Source: Streptomyces aureus (GTDB taxonomy: Bacteria; Actinomycetota; Actinomycetes; Streptomycetales; Streptomycetaceae). Taken from it: a stretch of DNA of 64,000 nt. The position numbers were made by a program, and so were the translations under genes. The DNA lies in contig NZ_JNZD01000013.1 in assembly GCF_000725495.1 (NCBI RefSeq), positions 310,001-374,000 of the forward strand. Direction: 5' to 3'. Below, piece after piece: positions 34,871-43,831 of the stretch. The notes under the pieces are model-generated. The model was not told the DNA's origin, did not search any database, and saw nothing but the letters and a program-made list of their open reading frames with translations. Every line of letters begins with the position of its first letter. Position 1 is the stretch's first letter.

Positions 34871-36349
34871 GTGCGGCAAGGGGGACTAGTACGCCCGTTT
34901 CCGTCTGCGCGCGGGCGTCTGGAGGACGAGGCGGTCAACCAGCCTGCGACCGACTGGGAGCAGCGGTACCGCCGTACCGTCATCACCAGCGACACGGTGG
35001 CCACCGCCTGCGTGGTGGCGGCGATCGGCAACTTCTTCGGGGCCCGCGACGCGGCCAACTGGCATGAGAAATGGGGGATTCTCGCCTTCGGCACCGAGCT
35101 GCTGGTGCTGGGCTCGCTCTGGGTGAGCCGGGCGTGGGCTCCGGCCGTCCTGGGCCAGGGCGCCGAGGAGTTCCGCCGGCTCGGGCGCTCGCTGTTCACG
35201 GCGACCGTCGTGCTGGCGCTCGGCGGGATCGCCCTGACCTCGCGCAACATCAAGCTCTGGATCTTCGTGGCGATCCCCGCGATAGCGGTCGTGACCATGA
35301 CTGTGCGGTATCTGCTGCGTCTGTGGCTGCACAAGCAGCGCAAGGAGGGCCGCTGTCTGCGGCCCGTGCTCGCCGCCGGGAGCCCGGCCACGGTCCGCGA
35401 CCTGGTCACCCGCACCCGCAAGTTCCCGCATCTGGGCTGGCGGGTGGAGGCGGTGTGCACGACGGACGGGCACGGGCTCGACGGTGACCAGCTGGACGGG
35501 GTGCCGGTCGTCGGCCGGCTGGCCGACGTCGCGGGGCACGTCCACCGCGACGGCTACCGGGTCGTCGCGGTCACCCCGGACCCGCACTGGTCGCCGGACA
35601 AACTGCAGCGGCTCGCCTGGAACCTCGAGGGCAGCGACGCCGAGATGGTCGTGGCGCCGGTGCTGATGGAGGTGGCGGGCCCGCGGCTGCACGTCGACGC
35701 GGTGCTCGGGATCCCGCTGCTGCGGGTCAGCATGCCGACCTTCACCGGGGGCCGCCGCGCGGTCAAGGTGGTCGTCGACCGGCTCGGCGCTGCGGTCCTG
35801 CTGCTGCTGTTCGCGCCGCTGATGGTGCTCGTCGGGCTGCTCGTGCTGTTGGACAGCCGCGGCGGGGCGTTCTACCGCCAGCGCCGGGTCGGCAAGAACG
35901 GCCGCGAGTTCACGATTCTCAAGTTCCGCACCATGGTCGCCGGGGCGCACCAGGCACGGGCGGAGCTGGCCGGCCTCGACGAGGGCGCCGGTCTGCTGTT
36001 CAAGGTCCGCCGGGACCCCCGGGTGACCCGGGTCGGAGCGGTGCTGCGCCGGTATTCGATCGACGAACTCCCGCAGCTGTTCAACGTGCTGACCGGATCG
36101 ATGTCGCTCGTCGGGCCGCGGCCTCCGTTACCGGAGGAGTCCGCCGCGTACGGCCCGGACATCCGGCGGCGGCTGCTGGTCAAGCCGGGGCTCACCGGTC
36201 TGTGGCAGATCAGCGGGCGCAGCGACCTGTCGTGGGAGGAGGCGGTGCGGCTGGACCTGCGGTACGTGGAGGACTGGTCGCTCGCCCTGGACACGGTGAT
36301 CTTGTGGAAGACGCTGCGTGCGGTGCTGTACGGGCAGGGGGCCTACTGA
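34871..36349 (+). CDS. Polyprenyl-phosphate sugar-1-phosphate transferase (initiating enzyme)
   Basis: 492-residue membrane enzyme that places the first sugar-1-phosphate on undecaprenyl phosphate. About four N-terminal membrane helices (residues 35-150), a nucleotide-binding-like middle domain, then the bacterial sugar transferase domain: a membrane helix (VVVDRLGAAVLLLLFAPLM), QRRVGKNGREFTILKFRTM, DELPQLFNVLTGSMSLVGPRPP and LLVKPGLTGLWQISGRSDLSWEE. GTG 34871 follows a GGGGGG tract four bases upstream; the assignment of this start is fair. Codon 420 (36128-36130) is TTA, the rare leucine codon read by bldA tRNA. It is the first gene of the cluster, behind the long leader; the next gene is 73 nt downstream. 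Confidence 0.88.
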   Translation: MRQGGLVRPFPSARGRLEDEAVNQPATDWEQRYRRTVITSDTVATACVVAAIGNFFGARDAANWHEKWGILAFGTELLVLGSLWVSRAWAPAVLGQGAEEFRRLGRSLFTATVVLALGGIALTSRNIKLWIFVAIPAIAVVTMTVRYLLRLWLHKQRKEGRCLRPVLAAGSPATVRDLVTRTRKFPHLGWRVEAVCTTDGHGLDGDQLDGVPVVGRLADVAGHVHRDGYRVVAVTPDPHWSPDKLQRLAWNLEGSDAEMVVAPVLMEVAGPRLHVDAVLGIPLLRVSMPTFTGGRRAVKVVVDRLGAAVLLLLFAPLMVLVGLLVLLDSRGGAFYRQRRVGKNGREFTILKFRTMVAGAHQARAELAGLDEGAGLLFKVRRDPRVTRVGAVLRRYSIDELPQLFNVLTGSMSLVGPRPPLPEESAAYGPDIRRRLLVKPGLTGLWQISGRSDLSWEEAVRLDLRYVEDWSLALDTVILWKTLRAVLYGQGAY

Positions 36350-36422
36350 TGCGCGCGGAGCGTCGTCGGGCAGGGGTGCGGAGGGCGGGCCGCAAGGGCC
36401 TGCCCAGGGGGAGGAACGGGTC

Positions 36423-37739
36423 ATGAAGGTCAGCGTTTTCGGGCTCGGCTACGTGGGCTGTGTGTCGGCCGCGTGCCTGGCCGGCCGGGGACACGAGGTC
36501 GTCGGTGTCGACGTGAACCAGGTGAAGGTCGACCTGGTCAACGACGGCAAGGCCCCGGTGGTCGAGGAGGGGATCGGCGAGCTCGTCGCCGACGTCGTGG
36601 GGAGCGGCGCCTTACGCGCCACCACCGACGTGCGGGAGGCGATCGCGAACAGCGAGGTGTCCCTGATCTGCGTGGGCACGCCGTCGGAGCCCAACGGCAG
36701 TCTGTGCACCACGTACTTGGAGCGGGTCACCGAGGAGATCGGTACCGCGCTGGCCGAGCGGGGCGGGCGGCACACCGTCGTGTTCCGCAGCACCATGCTT
36801 CCGGGCACCTGTCTGAACCTGCTGGTGCCGATCCTGGAGAAGGCCGTCGGCGGCACGGCCGGCGTGGACGTCGGGGTCGCGGTCAACCCGGAGTTCCTGC
36901 GCGAGGGCACCAGCGTGCGGGACTTCTTCGACCCGCCGAAGACCGTCATCGGCCAGCTCGACGTCGCGAGCGGCGACGTGGTGGCGGAGCTCTACGAGGG
37001 CCTGCCCGGCGAGGTGTTCCGGGTGCCGGTCCCGGTGGCCGAGGCGATCAAGTACGCGGACAACGCGTTCCACGGCCTCAAGATCGGTTTCGCGAACGAG
37101 CTGGGCGCGGTGTGCCAGGCGCTCGGGGTCGACTCGCACCAGGTGATCGACGTGTTCCTGGCCGACCGTAAGCTGAACATCAGCCCCGCCTATCTGCGGC
37201 CCGGTTTCGCCTTCGGCGGTTCCTGCCTGCCCAAGGACCTGCGCAGTCTGGTCCACGCGGCGCAGCGGGCGGACATCTCGGTGCCGATCCTGTCGCATGT
37301 GCTGCCCTCCAACGCCGACCATCTCCAGCGTGCGGTGGAGCTGGTCGAGCGCACCGGCAAGCGCAAGGTGGGCCTGTTCGGACTGTCGTTCAAGCCCGGC
37401 ACCGACGACCTGCGCGAGAGCCCGCTCGTCGAGCTGGCGGAGCGGCTCTTCGGCAAGGGCTACGACCTGAAGATCCACGACGCCAACGTGAGCCTGTCCC
37501 GGCTCCTCGGCGCGAACCGCGAGTACATCGAGACCCGGCTGCCGCACCTCGCGCAGCTGCTCGCGGATTCCGTCGACGAGGTGCTGGAGCACGCCGACGT
37601 GTGCCTCGTCGGTACCAAGGATCCGGCCGTGCTCGCGGCGCTTCCCCACGGTGACGGCCCCGTCATCGTCGACCTCGTCCGCCTTCCCGACGCCGAAGCG
37701 CGCCGGGCCGAACCGGGATACATGGGCCTTGCTTGGTAA
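36423..37739 (+). CDS. Nucleotide-sugar 6-dehydrogenase (GDP-mannose/UDP-glucose type)
   Basis: 438-residue cytoplasmic NAD-dependent enzyme oxidising C6 of an activated hexose to a uronic acid. N-terminal Rossmann motif GLGYVG (7-12), then TPSEPNGSLCTTYLE, PEFLREGTSVRDFF and the active-site GGSCLPKDLR with C268. The AFGGSCLPKD/DLRSL context is closer to GDP-mannose dehydrogenase (AlgD) than to UDP-glucose dehydrogenase, but substrate is not certain. The C-terminal GLSFKPGTDDLRESP is typical. ATG 36423 has GGAGG eight bases upstream. Codon 64 (36612-36614) is TTA, so expression should need the bldA tRNA. Its product probably feeds the uronate that the AsnB-like and lyase proteins later act on. 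Confidence 0.88.
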   Translation: MKVSVFGLGYVGCVSAACLAGRGHEVVGVDVNQVKVDLVNDGKAPVVEEGIGELVADVVGSGALRATTDVREAIANSEVSLICVGTPSEPNGSLCTTYLERVTEEIGTALAERGGRHTVVFRSTMLPGTCLNLLVPILEKAVGGTAGVDVGVAVNPEFLREGTSVRDFFDPPKTVIGQLDVASGDVVAELYEGLPGEVFRVPVPVAEAIKYADNAFHGLKIGFANELGAVCQALGVDSHQVIDVFLADRKLNISPAYLRPGFAFGGSCLPKDLRSLVHAAQRADISVPILSHVLPSNADHLQRAVELVERTGKRKVGLFGLSFKPGTDDLRESPLVELAERLFGKGYDLKIHDANVSLSRLLGANREYIETRLPHLAQLLADSVDEVLEHADVCLVGTKDPAVLAALPHGDGPVIVDLVRLPDAEARRAEPGYMGLAW

Positions 37740-39003
37740 TGAGACCAGCGGCGACCGGCACGGCCGGCGCGCGCTGATCCTGGTGGAGAACCTGTCGGTG
37801 CCGTTCGACCGGCGGGTGTGGCAGGAGTGCACGACGCTGCGGGACGCGGGCTGGACGGTCCACGTCATCTGTCCGCAGGGAACCAAACGGGACACGGAGG
37901 CCTACGCGGAGATCGACGGGGTGCGGATCCACCGCTACCCGCTGCGCGCGGCCACTGGCGGACCGGCCGGCTATCTGCGGGAGTACGGGTCGGCGCTGTG
38001 GCACACGCTGCGGCTGGCCCGGAAGGTCGGGCCCGTCCACGTCGTGCACGCCTGCAATCCGCCGGACCTGCTGTTCCTGCCGGCGCGTTGGCTGAAGCGG
38101 CGCGGCGCGCGGTTCGTCTTCGACCAGCACGACCTGGTGCCCGAGCTGTACCTCTCCCGGTTCGACCGCGGCGAGGACCTGCTCTACCGCGGGGTGTGCG
38201 CCCTGGAACGGATGACCTACCGGGCCGCGGACGTCGTCCTGGCCACGAACGAGAGCTACAAGGACACCGCGGTGCGCCGCGGCGGCCGGCGGCCCGAGGA
38301 CGTGTTCGTGGTGCGCAGCGCCCCGGACATCGACCGTTTCCATCCCGTACCGCCGGAGCCGGAGCTGAAGCGCGGCAAGCCCCATCTGCTGTGCTACCTC
38401 GGGGTCATGGGCCCGCAGGACGGTGTCGACTACGCGCTGCGGGCCCTGGCGAAGCTGCGCGACGAGGTCGGGCGGAGCGACTGGCACGCGGTGTTCGTCG
38501 GCGGCGGCGACACCTTCGACGCGATGGTGGAGCTGTCGCGGGAGCTCGGGCTCTCGGAGCAGGTGGAGTTCACCGGGCGCATCCCGGACGCGGATCTGGT
38601 GCGCTACCTGTCCACCGCGGACGTGTGCCTCTCCCCCGACCCGCACAATCCGCTCAACGACGTGTCGACCATGAACAAGGTCCTCGAGTACATGGTGATG
38701 GGCCGGCCCATCGTCTCCTTCGAACTGCGGGAGGCGCGCGTCTCCGCCGGGGACGCCGCCGTGTACGCGCCCGCCAACGACGAGTTGGCGTTCGCGCGGC
38801 TCGTCGCCCAGCTCATGGACGACCCGGAGAAGCGGGCCCTCATGGGCAAGATCGGCCAGGAGCGGATCAGCGGACCGCTGTCCTGGCGCAACTCGCAGGC
38901 CTCGCTGCTCGCCGCCTACGCCGCCGCCTGCGGTGACGACGCCCCGGCGTCGGCCGGCGACCCGGACCGTGCACAGGGCGGAGGCCGCACCGTTGAACGA
39001 TGA
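37729..39003 (+). CDS. Glycosyltransferase family 4
   Basis: GT-B cytoplasmic glycosyltransferase of about 424 residues. The N-terminus RRALILVENLSVPFDRRVW is the common start of this GT4 subgroup, followed by HVVHACNPPDLLFLPAR and DQHDLVPELYLSRFDRGEDL. The C-terminal nucleotide-sugar site is LSPDPHNPLNDVSTMNKVLEYMVMGRPIVSFELRE. Translation start is uncertain: TTG 37729 gives a short tail before the conserved region and overlaps the dehydrogenase stop by 11 nt, but has no strong ribosome binding site; GTG 37651 is also in frame. Donor and acceptor sugars unknown. Confidence 0.82.
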   Translation: MLGNETSGDRHGRRALILVENLSVPFDRRVWQECTTLRDAGWTVHVICPQGTKRDTEAYAEIDGVRIHRYPLRAATGGPAGYLREYGSALWHTLRLARKVGPVHVVHACNPPDLLFLPARWLKRRGARFVFDQHDLVPELYLSRFDRGEDLLYRGVCALERMTYRAADVVLATNESYKDTAVRRGGRRPEDVFVVRSAPDIDRFHPVPPEPELKRGKPHLLCYLGVMGPQDGVDYALRALAKLRDEVGRSDWHAVFVGGGDTFDAMVELSRELGLSEQVEFTGRIPDADLVRYLSTADVCLSPDPHNPLNDVSTMNKVLEYMVMGRPIVSFELREARVSAGDAAVYAPANDELAFARLVAQLMDDPEKRALMGKIGQERISGPLSWRNSQASLLAAYAAACGDDAPASAGDPDRAQGGGRTVER

Positions 39004-40357
39004 CACGATACGCCTGGCCACCATCGGGCGGATCATCCGACGGCGCTGGCGGCTGCTCGCCGCGATCGCCCTGGTGGGCGCGCTCGTCGGGTACGGCGCT
39101 TCCCTGCTGTTCCCCGCGCGGTACACGACGTCGGCGTCGGTGCTGCTGCCGGGGGCGTGGGAGGAGCGCGAACTGCTGACCCAGGAGGAGATCGCGACCA
39201 GTTCGGTCGTGGTCGACCAGGCGGCCGGCACCTTGCACTGGTCCGACGTCTCCAAGAGCGAACTGCGCGACAGTGTGACCGCGAAGACCGCCGACGGGAA
39301 CATCATCAAGATCTCGGGCACGGCGGACACCCCGGAGCGCGCTCAGCGGCTCTCCGACGCGGTGGCCCAGCAGTTCGTCGCCTTCGCCGCGCGGGTCGTG
39401 GACGACAACACCGACCCCGAGGCGGCGGCGCAGCGCGAGGCGCTCCAGCAGACGGTGACCCAGACCAGCCGCCGCATCACGCAGCTGGCCGACGCCGCCG
39501 ACCCGGGCAAGACGGTGGAGGGCGTGCAGGCGCGCACCGAGCTGGAGAAGCTGCGGACCACGCTGCAGGAGGCCATCACCAAGCTGAACCAGTCCGACCC
39601 GGCCGCCAACAAGGCCAACATGGTCGTCATGGGTCCCGCGGCCCGGCCGACCGGCGAGGCACCGCCGACCCGGACGCAGCTCATCGCCGCCGGGGCGCTG
39701 CTGTTCTTCCTGCTCGGGGTCGTCGGTCATCTCACCGCGGCGCGGATGAGCCGCCGGCTGCGCACCCAGTCGGAGATCGCCGCCGCGCTCGGCACCTCGC
39801 TGCTGGGCACGGTCGACGTGGCCGGTGACGGGTCCGCCCGGCCGCGGGCACGCGGGGCCGGGGCCGGGATCCGCCGGCTGCTGGGCGCCGACGTCCGCTG
39901 GGACCTGCCCGTCCCGCAGGCGTACGCCGACGAGGCCGGCCGGCAGATCCGCTTCCAGCGGGTGTGCTCCCGGCTCAGGGACCGGCTGCCCTCTCCCCGG
40001 CGGCTGCTGGTCGTCGTGCCCGAGGGCGACGAGAGCGCCCTGCGGGCCGCCGCGGAGCTCGTCGCCGAGGCGGGGAGCGATCCGGCACTGCGGGTCGTGG
40101 AGGTCCCGGTGACCCGCCCGCTGGTGCCGGACGGCGGCGGCGAGGCCGGCGCCCTGGTCGTGCTGAGCGCGGGGAGCCGGACCGCGGCGGAGCTCTCCGG
40201 TATCGCCGAGGCGTGTGCGGACGCCCGGCACGAGATCGTCGGCGTCGTTCTCGCCGGCGTGGTCCGGGCCCTGCCGGCCCGGTCCGCCGGCCGCCCCCAC
40301 GACACCGCCACGCCGGTGTTCGCGGTGGGCCATGACGCGAAGGGAAGTTCACGGTGA
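38993..40357 (+). CDS. Wzz-like chain-length regulator without kinase domain
   Basis: 454-residue membrane protein. One N-terminal helix (LLAAIALVGALVGYGASLLF), a periplasmic-type coiled-coil region (about 60-215), a second helix (LIAAGALLFFLLGVVGHL) and a cytoplasmic tail of about 200 residues with no Walker A. TTG 38993 is the best start (GGAGG eight bases upstream), overlapping the previous stop by 11 bases. The tail has repeated Arg/Ala-rich segments and a beta-rich part (RLLVVVPEGDES, LRVVEVPVTRPL) that resembles a nucleotide-binding fold without its P-loop. Next gene overlaps by 4 bases. Confidence 0.78.
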   Translation: MNDDTIRLATIGRIIRRRWRLLAAIALVGALVGYGASLLFPARYTTSASVLLPGAWEERELLTQEEIATSSVVVDQAAGTLHWSDVSKSELRDSVTAKTADGNIIKISGTADTPERAQRLSDAVAQQFVAFAARVVDDNTDPEAAAQREALQQTVTQTSRRITQLADAADPGKTVEGVQARTELEKLRTTLQEAITKLNQSDPAANKANMVVMGPAARPTGEAPPTRTQLIAAGALLFFLLGVVGHLTAARMSRRLRTQSEIAAALGTSLLGTVDVAGDGSARPRARGAGAGIRRLLGADVRWDLPVPQAYADEAGRQIRFQRVCSRLRDRLPSPRRLLVVVPEGDESALRAAAELVAEAGSDPALRVVEVPVTRPLVPDGGGEAGALVVLSAGSRTAAELSGIAEACADARHEIVGVVLAGVVRALPARSAGRPHDTATPVFAVGHDAKGSSR

Positions 40358-41868
40358 CGACGAGTACGACACCGGAGCCGTCGGCCACCGCTCCGCTGGT
40401 GGACCTGCAGGCGCTGGTGGTGGCGGTGCGCAGAAGGCGCCGCTTGTGGTGCTCCGCGGGGGTGCTGGGCCTGCTCGTGGGCGCGGCGCTGGCCGTCGCG
40501 ATGCCGGCGCCGCCGACCGCGGTGACCAAGGTGCTGGTCGCCCACCAGGAGGACCAGCCGAACGACCCCGGAACGCTGATCCGCACCGACGTGGCGCTGC
40601 TGCAGACCACGCGGATCGCCGACCAGGCCCTGAAGTCCCTCCACTCCGCGGAGAAGCCGGAGGACTTCATGAAGGACTACTCGGGTGTCGGCCTGACCAA
40701 CAACCTGCTGCAGATCACGGTGACGGGTGACAGCGACGCCGACGCCGAGGCCCGTGCCAAGGCGCTGGCCGACGCGTTCGTCGCGGACCATGTGAAGCGG
40801 ATCAAGGACGCGGCGAACGCCGAGGCCAAGGCGCTGCTCGACCAGCGCGACCGGATGCAGGGCGAGCTGGCCAAGGTCAACAAGACGATCGCGGACGGGT
40901 CGGCGCAGACCGGGCCGACGGCGTCGGCGGACCTGGAGTCGCTGTTCGCCCGCCGGGCCGAACTCACCTCGCGGATCACCGACTTCAGCCAGCGGGCGGC
41001 GGACGCGCGCATCGGAACGCCGCAGCTCCTCGCGGGCACCCAGATCGTGGACACCCCGGACGCGGTGCGCGGCTCCCTGCCCAAGGCAGCCGCCACCAAC
41101 GCTGCCGTCGGCCTGGTGCTCGGCCTCGTCCTCGGACTCGCGGTGGCCGCGGTCGGCTCGGTGGTCGCGGACCGCCCGGTGCTGCGCCGGGACATCGCCG
41201 CGAACCTCGGCGCCTCCGTCATCACGGAACTGCCGCTGCGCGGGGGCAGGTTGTGGCGGCGCCGGCGGACCCGGACGGCCCGCGAACGGCTCACCACGTC
41301 GCTGGCCCGTACCGCGCGCGGCACCGCGGAACCGGTGTCGCTGCTCGAACTGGGCTGCGCGCGCAGCACGAGCGCGATCGCCCTGGACCTCGCGCGGGCG
41401 CTGGGGGCCGACGGACCGGTGGCCGTCGTCGACGGTCTGCCCGGTTCGCAGCTGGCCAGGCGCCGGGCGAAGCCGGGAGACCCGGCCGTGGTCGACGGCT
41501 CCGCGGCCGTGCCGCACCAGGAGCGCCGGATCGGCGTCGGCTCGGTGGCACCGGGCACGGCGTGGACCGATCTGCAGTACCTCGGCACCCGGACCGTGCT
41601 CGTCGTGCGGGCCGGACACGGCAGCGCCGCGTGGCTGCACACCGTGGCCCGTCAGCTCGCGGACCAGCGCATCGAGGTCATCGGGGTGGTGCTGATCGAC
41701 CCCGACCCGCGTGACCGGACCGACGGCACGCTGTGGGACGGGCTGCACACCGCGCTGCGCGGGCGCGGCGACCGTACGGCCCGGCAGGGCGGGACCGACA
41801 GGCCGCGCACGGAGCGGCAGCCGATGTGGGCGGCACGGGTCCCGGACAGCGACCAGGAGGCGCGGTAG
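40354..41868 (+). CDS. Wzz-like protein with degenerate tyrosine-kinase-like domain
   Basis: 504-residue polysaccharide co-polymerase. N-terminal helix (about 32-50), coiled-coil outer domain (60-230), second helix (VGLVLGLVLGLAVAAVGSV, about 250-268) and a C-terminal domain placed where a BY-kinase ATPase would sit. The Walker A position reads LLELGCARSTSAIALDLA, without the GxGKS/T Lys, and no Tyr cluster ends the protein, so phosphorylation activity is unlikely. GTGA overlap with the first Wzz gene implies coupled synthesis and probably a complex. Confidence 0.78.
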   Translation: MTTSTTPEPSATAPLVDLQALVVAVRRRRRLWCSAGVLGLLVGAALAVAMPAPPTAVTKVLVAHQEDQPNDPGTLIRTDVALLQTTRIADQALKSLHSAEKPEDFMKDYSGVGLTNNLLQITVTGDSDADAEARAKALADAFVADHVKRIKDAANAEAKALLDQRDRMQGELAKVNKTIADGSAQTGPTASADLESLFARRAELTSRITDFSQRAADARIGTPQLLAGTQIVDTPDAVRGSLPKAAATNAAVGLVLGLVLGLAVAAVGSVVADRPVLRRDIAANLGASVITELPLRGGRLWRRRRTRTARERLTTSLARTARGTAEPVSLLELGCARSTSAIALDLARALGADGPVAVVDGLPGSQLARRRAKPGDPAVVDGSAAVPHQERRIGVGSVAPGTAWTDLQYLGTRTVLVVRAGHGSAAWLHTVARQLADQRIEVIGVVLIDPDPRDRTDGTLWDGLHTALRGRGDRTARQGGTDRPRTERQPMWAARVPDSDQEAR

Positions 41869-41871
41869 TAC

Positions 41872-43806
41872 ATGTGTGGCATCGCAGGCACGTACAGGTG
41901 GCCGGACGGGAAGGCAGTCGCCGACCGGCTCACCGAGACCCTCGCCCACCGCGGGCCGGACGGGGCCGGCCGTTACAGCCACCCCGCCGGTGACGGCGAG
42001 GTCCACCTCGGACACCGCCGGCTGGCCATCATCGACCTGTCCGAGACGGGCGCCCAGCCGATGGTCTCGGACGGGCTCGTCCTGACGTACAACGGCGAGC
42101 TGTACAACGCGCCGGAGCTGCGGAGCGAGCTGGAGGCCGGGGGGGCGCGCTTCCGCGGCACCTCGGACACCGAGGTGCTGCTGGAGGCCTGGCGGCGCTG
42201 GGGCACGGACTGTCTGCCCCGGCTGCGCGGCATGTTCGCGTTCGGCATCTTCGACGAGCGGACCGGTGAACTGGTCCTCGCACGGGACCAGTTGGGCATC
42301 AAGCCGCTGTTCCTGCTGCGGCGCGGCGCGGGCCTGGTGTTCGCCTCGGAGCTCAAGGCGCTGGCCGCCGTCACCGGCGGGACGCTGGAGGTGGACCACG
42401 CCGCGCTGGTGGCCTCGCTGCTGTACTACTGGGTGCCGGACTCGCGGTGCGCGTTCCGCGAGGCGGAGAAGCTGCCGCCGGGGAGCTGGATGCGCATCCG
42501 GCCGGACGGCCGGGTGGACCGCGGACAGTACTGGAACCTGAGGGACGTCGCCGCCGAGGGCCGGGAGCGGGCGCTGGCCGGCGAGCGGCCTGACCTCGCC
42601 GCGATCGTCGAGGAGTCGACCCGGCGTCATCTGCTGTCCGACGTCCCCGTGGCGACCTTCCTGTCCGGCGGTCTCGACTCCAGCTATCTCACCGCCCTGG
42701 CGGCCCGCGAGCGGCCCGGGATCTCCGCCTACACGATCGGCTTCCGGGCCGAGGACGCCCGGTTCGAGGCGATGCCGGACGACCTGCGCTACGCCCGGCA
42801 GGTGGCCGAGCGGTTCGGGGTCGACCTGCACGAGATCGAGATCGCCCCGAACGTGCTCGACCTGCTGCCGGAGATGACGTACCACCTGGACGAGCCGATC
42901 GGCGACCCGGCCGCGATCAACACCTTCCTGATCTGCTCGGCCGCCCGGGAGGCCGGGGTCAAGGTGATGCTCTCGGGGATGGGAGCGGACGAGCTGTTCG
43001 CCGGGTATCGCAAGCACCTGGCCAACCTGATCGCGCTGCGCTACCAGCGGGTCCCGGGGCCCCTGCGGCGGGGCGTGTCCGCGGCCGTGGACCGGCTGCC
43101 GGTCGCCTCGGCCCGCCGCGGCTACCGGTCGGTGCGCTTCGCGAAGCGGTTCCTGTCCTTCGCGGACCTGCCGGAGGAGACCGCGTTCCGGCGCAGCTAC
43201 ACGATGTACGACCAGGAGGAGCTGCTCGCCCTGATCGATCCGGACCTGGCCGGGACGGTCGAGGACGTGCTCACCGAGCACGCGGACGTCTACGAGGACA
43301 ACGACCTCGACGACTTCGTCAACCGTATGTGCCTGGGCGACGCCCGGATGTTCCTGCCGGGTCTGAACCTCGCGTACACGGACCGGTCGAGCATGGCCGC
43401 GTCGACCGAGGTGCGGGTGCCGTACGTGGACGTCGAGGTGGTCAAGGCGGCGTTCACCGTGCCCGGCGACCGCAAGATCGTGGGGCGGCAGGGCAAGGCC
43501 GTCCTCAAGGAGGCGGCCGTCTCCGTCCTGCCCAAGGAGATCGTGTACCGGCCCAAGGGGCTGTTCAGCGCCCCGCTGCGGGCCTGGATGAGCCGGGACC
43601 TCGCGCCGCTGGTGCGCGAGGTGGTCAACGACGGCGAACTCGTGCGTTCCGGGCTCCTGCGCCGCGACGCCCTGGCGCGCATGGTCGCCGAGGACGCCGC
43701 CGGACAGCGGGACTTCTCCAAGCATCTGTGGCATGTGCTGACCCTCGAGTACTGGTATCGCGGCGCGACCTCCCGGGCCGGCCTGGACTCGCACGCGACG
43801 GCGTGA
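41872..43806 (+). CDS. asnB: Asparagine-synthase-type glutamine amidotransferase
   Basis: 644-residue two-domain enzyme. N-terminal glutaminase with Cys2 (MCGIAGTYRW) and the DGAGR/RRLAIIDLS segments; C-terminal PP-loop ATP domain SGGLDSS near 265-271, then MGADELFAGYRK near 375. In a free-standing setting it would make asparagine, but in the middle of a polysaccharide operon such enzymes amidate sugar carboxylates (WbpS-type). The nearby sugar dehydrogenase would provide a uronate substrate, so a uronamide sugar is my inference. It begins three bases after the previous stop. Confidence 0.88.
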   Translation: MCGIAGTYRWPDGKAVADRLTETLAHRGPDGAGRYSHPAGDGEVHLGHRRLAIIDLSETGAQPMVSDGLVLTYNGELYNAPELRSELEAGGARFRGTSDTEVLLEAWRRWGTDCLPRLRGMFAFGIFDERTGELVLARDQLGIKPLFLLRRGAGLVFASELKALAAVTGGTLEVDHAALVASLLYYWVPDSRCAFREAEKLPPGSWMRIRPDGRVDRGQYWNLRDVAAEGRERALAGERPDLAAIVEESTRRHLLSDVPVATFLSGGLDSSYLTALAARERPGISAYTIGFRAEDARFEAMPDDLRYARQVAERFGVDLHEIEIAPNVLDLLPEMTYHLDEPIGDPAAINTFLICSAAREAGVKVMLSGMGADELFAGYRKHLANLIALRYQRVPGPLRRGVSAAVDRLPVASARRGYRSVRFAKRFLSFADLPEETAFRRSYTMYDQEELLALIDPDLAGTVEDVLTEHADVYEDNDLDDFVNRMCLGDARMFLPGLNLAYTDRSSMAASTEVRVPYVDVEVVKAAFTVPGDRKIVGRQGKAVLKEAAVSVLPKEIVYRPKGLFSAPLRAWMSRDLAPLVREVVNDGELVRSGLLRRDALARMVAEDAAGQRDFSKHLWHVLTLEYWYRGATSRAGLDSHATA

Positions 43807-43831
43807 AGACAGTAGAGACAAGAGGACTTCG

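Noticed and set aside
34498-35067. A 189-codon plus-strand frame spanning the polysaccharide leader and the first gene
   Set aside because: Low-complexity Gly/Arg/Ser text through the GC repeats, no homologous domain, and its second half lies out of frame over a well-supported transferase.
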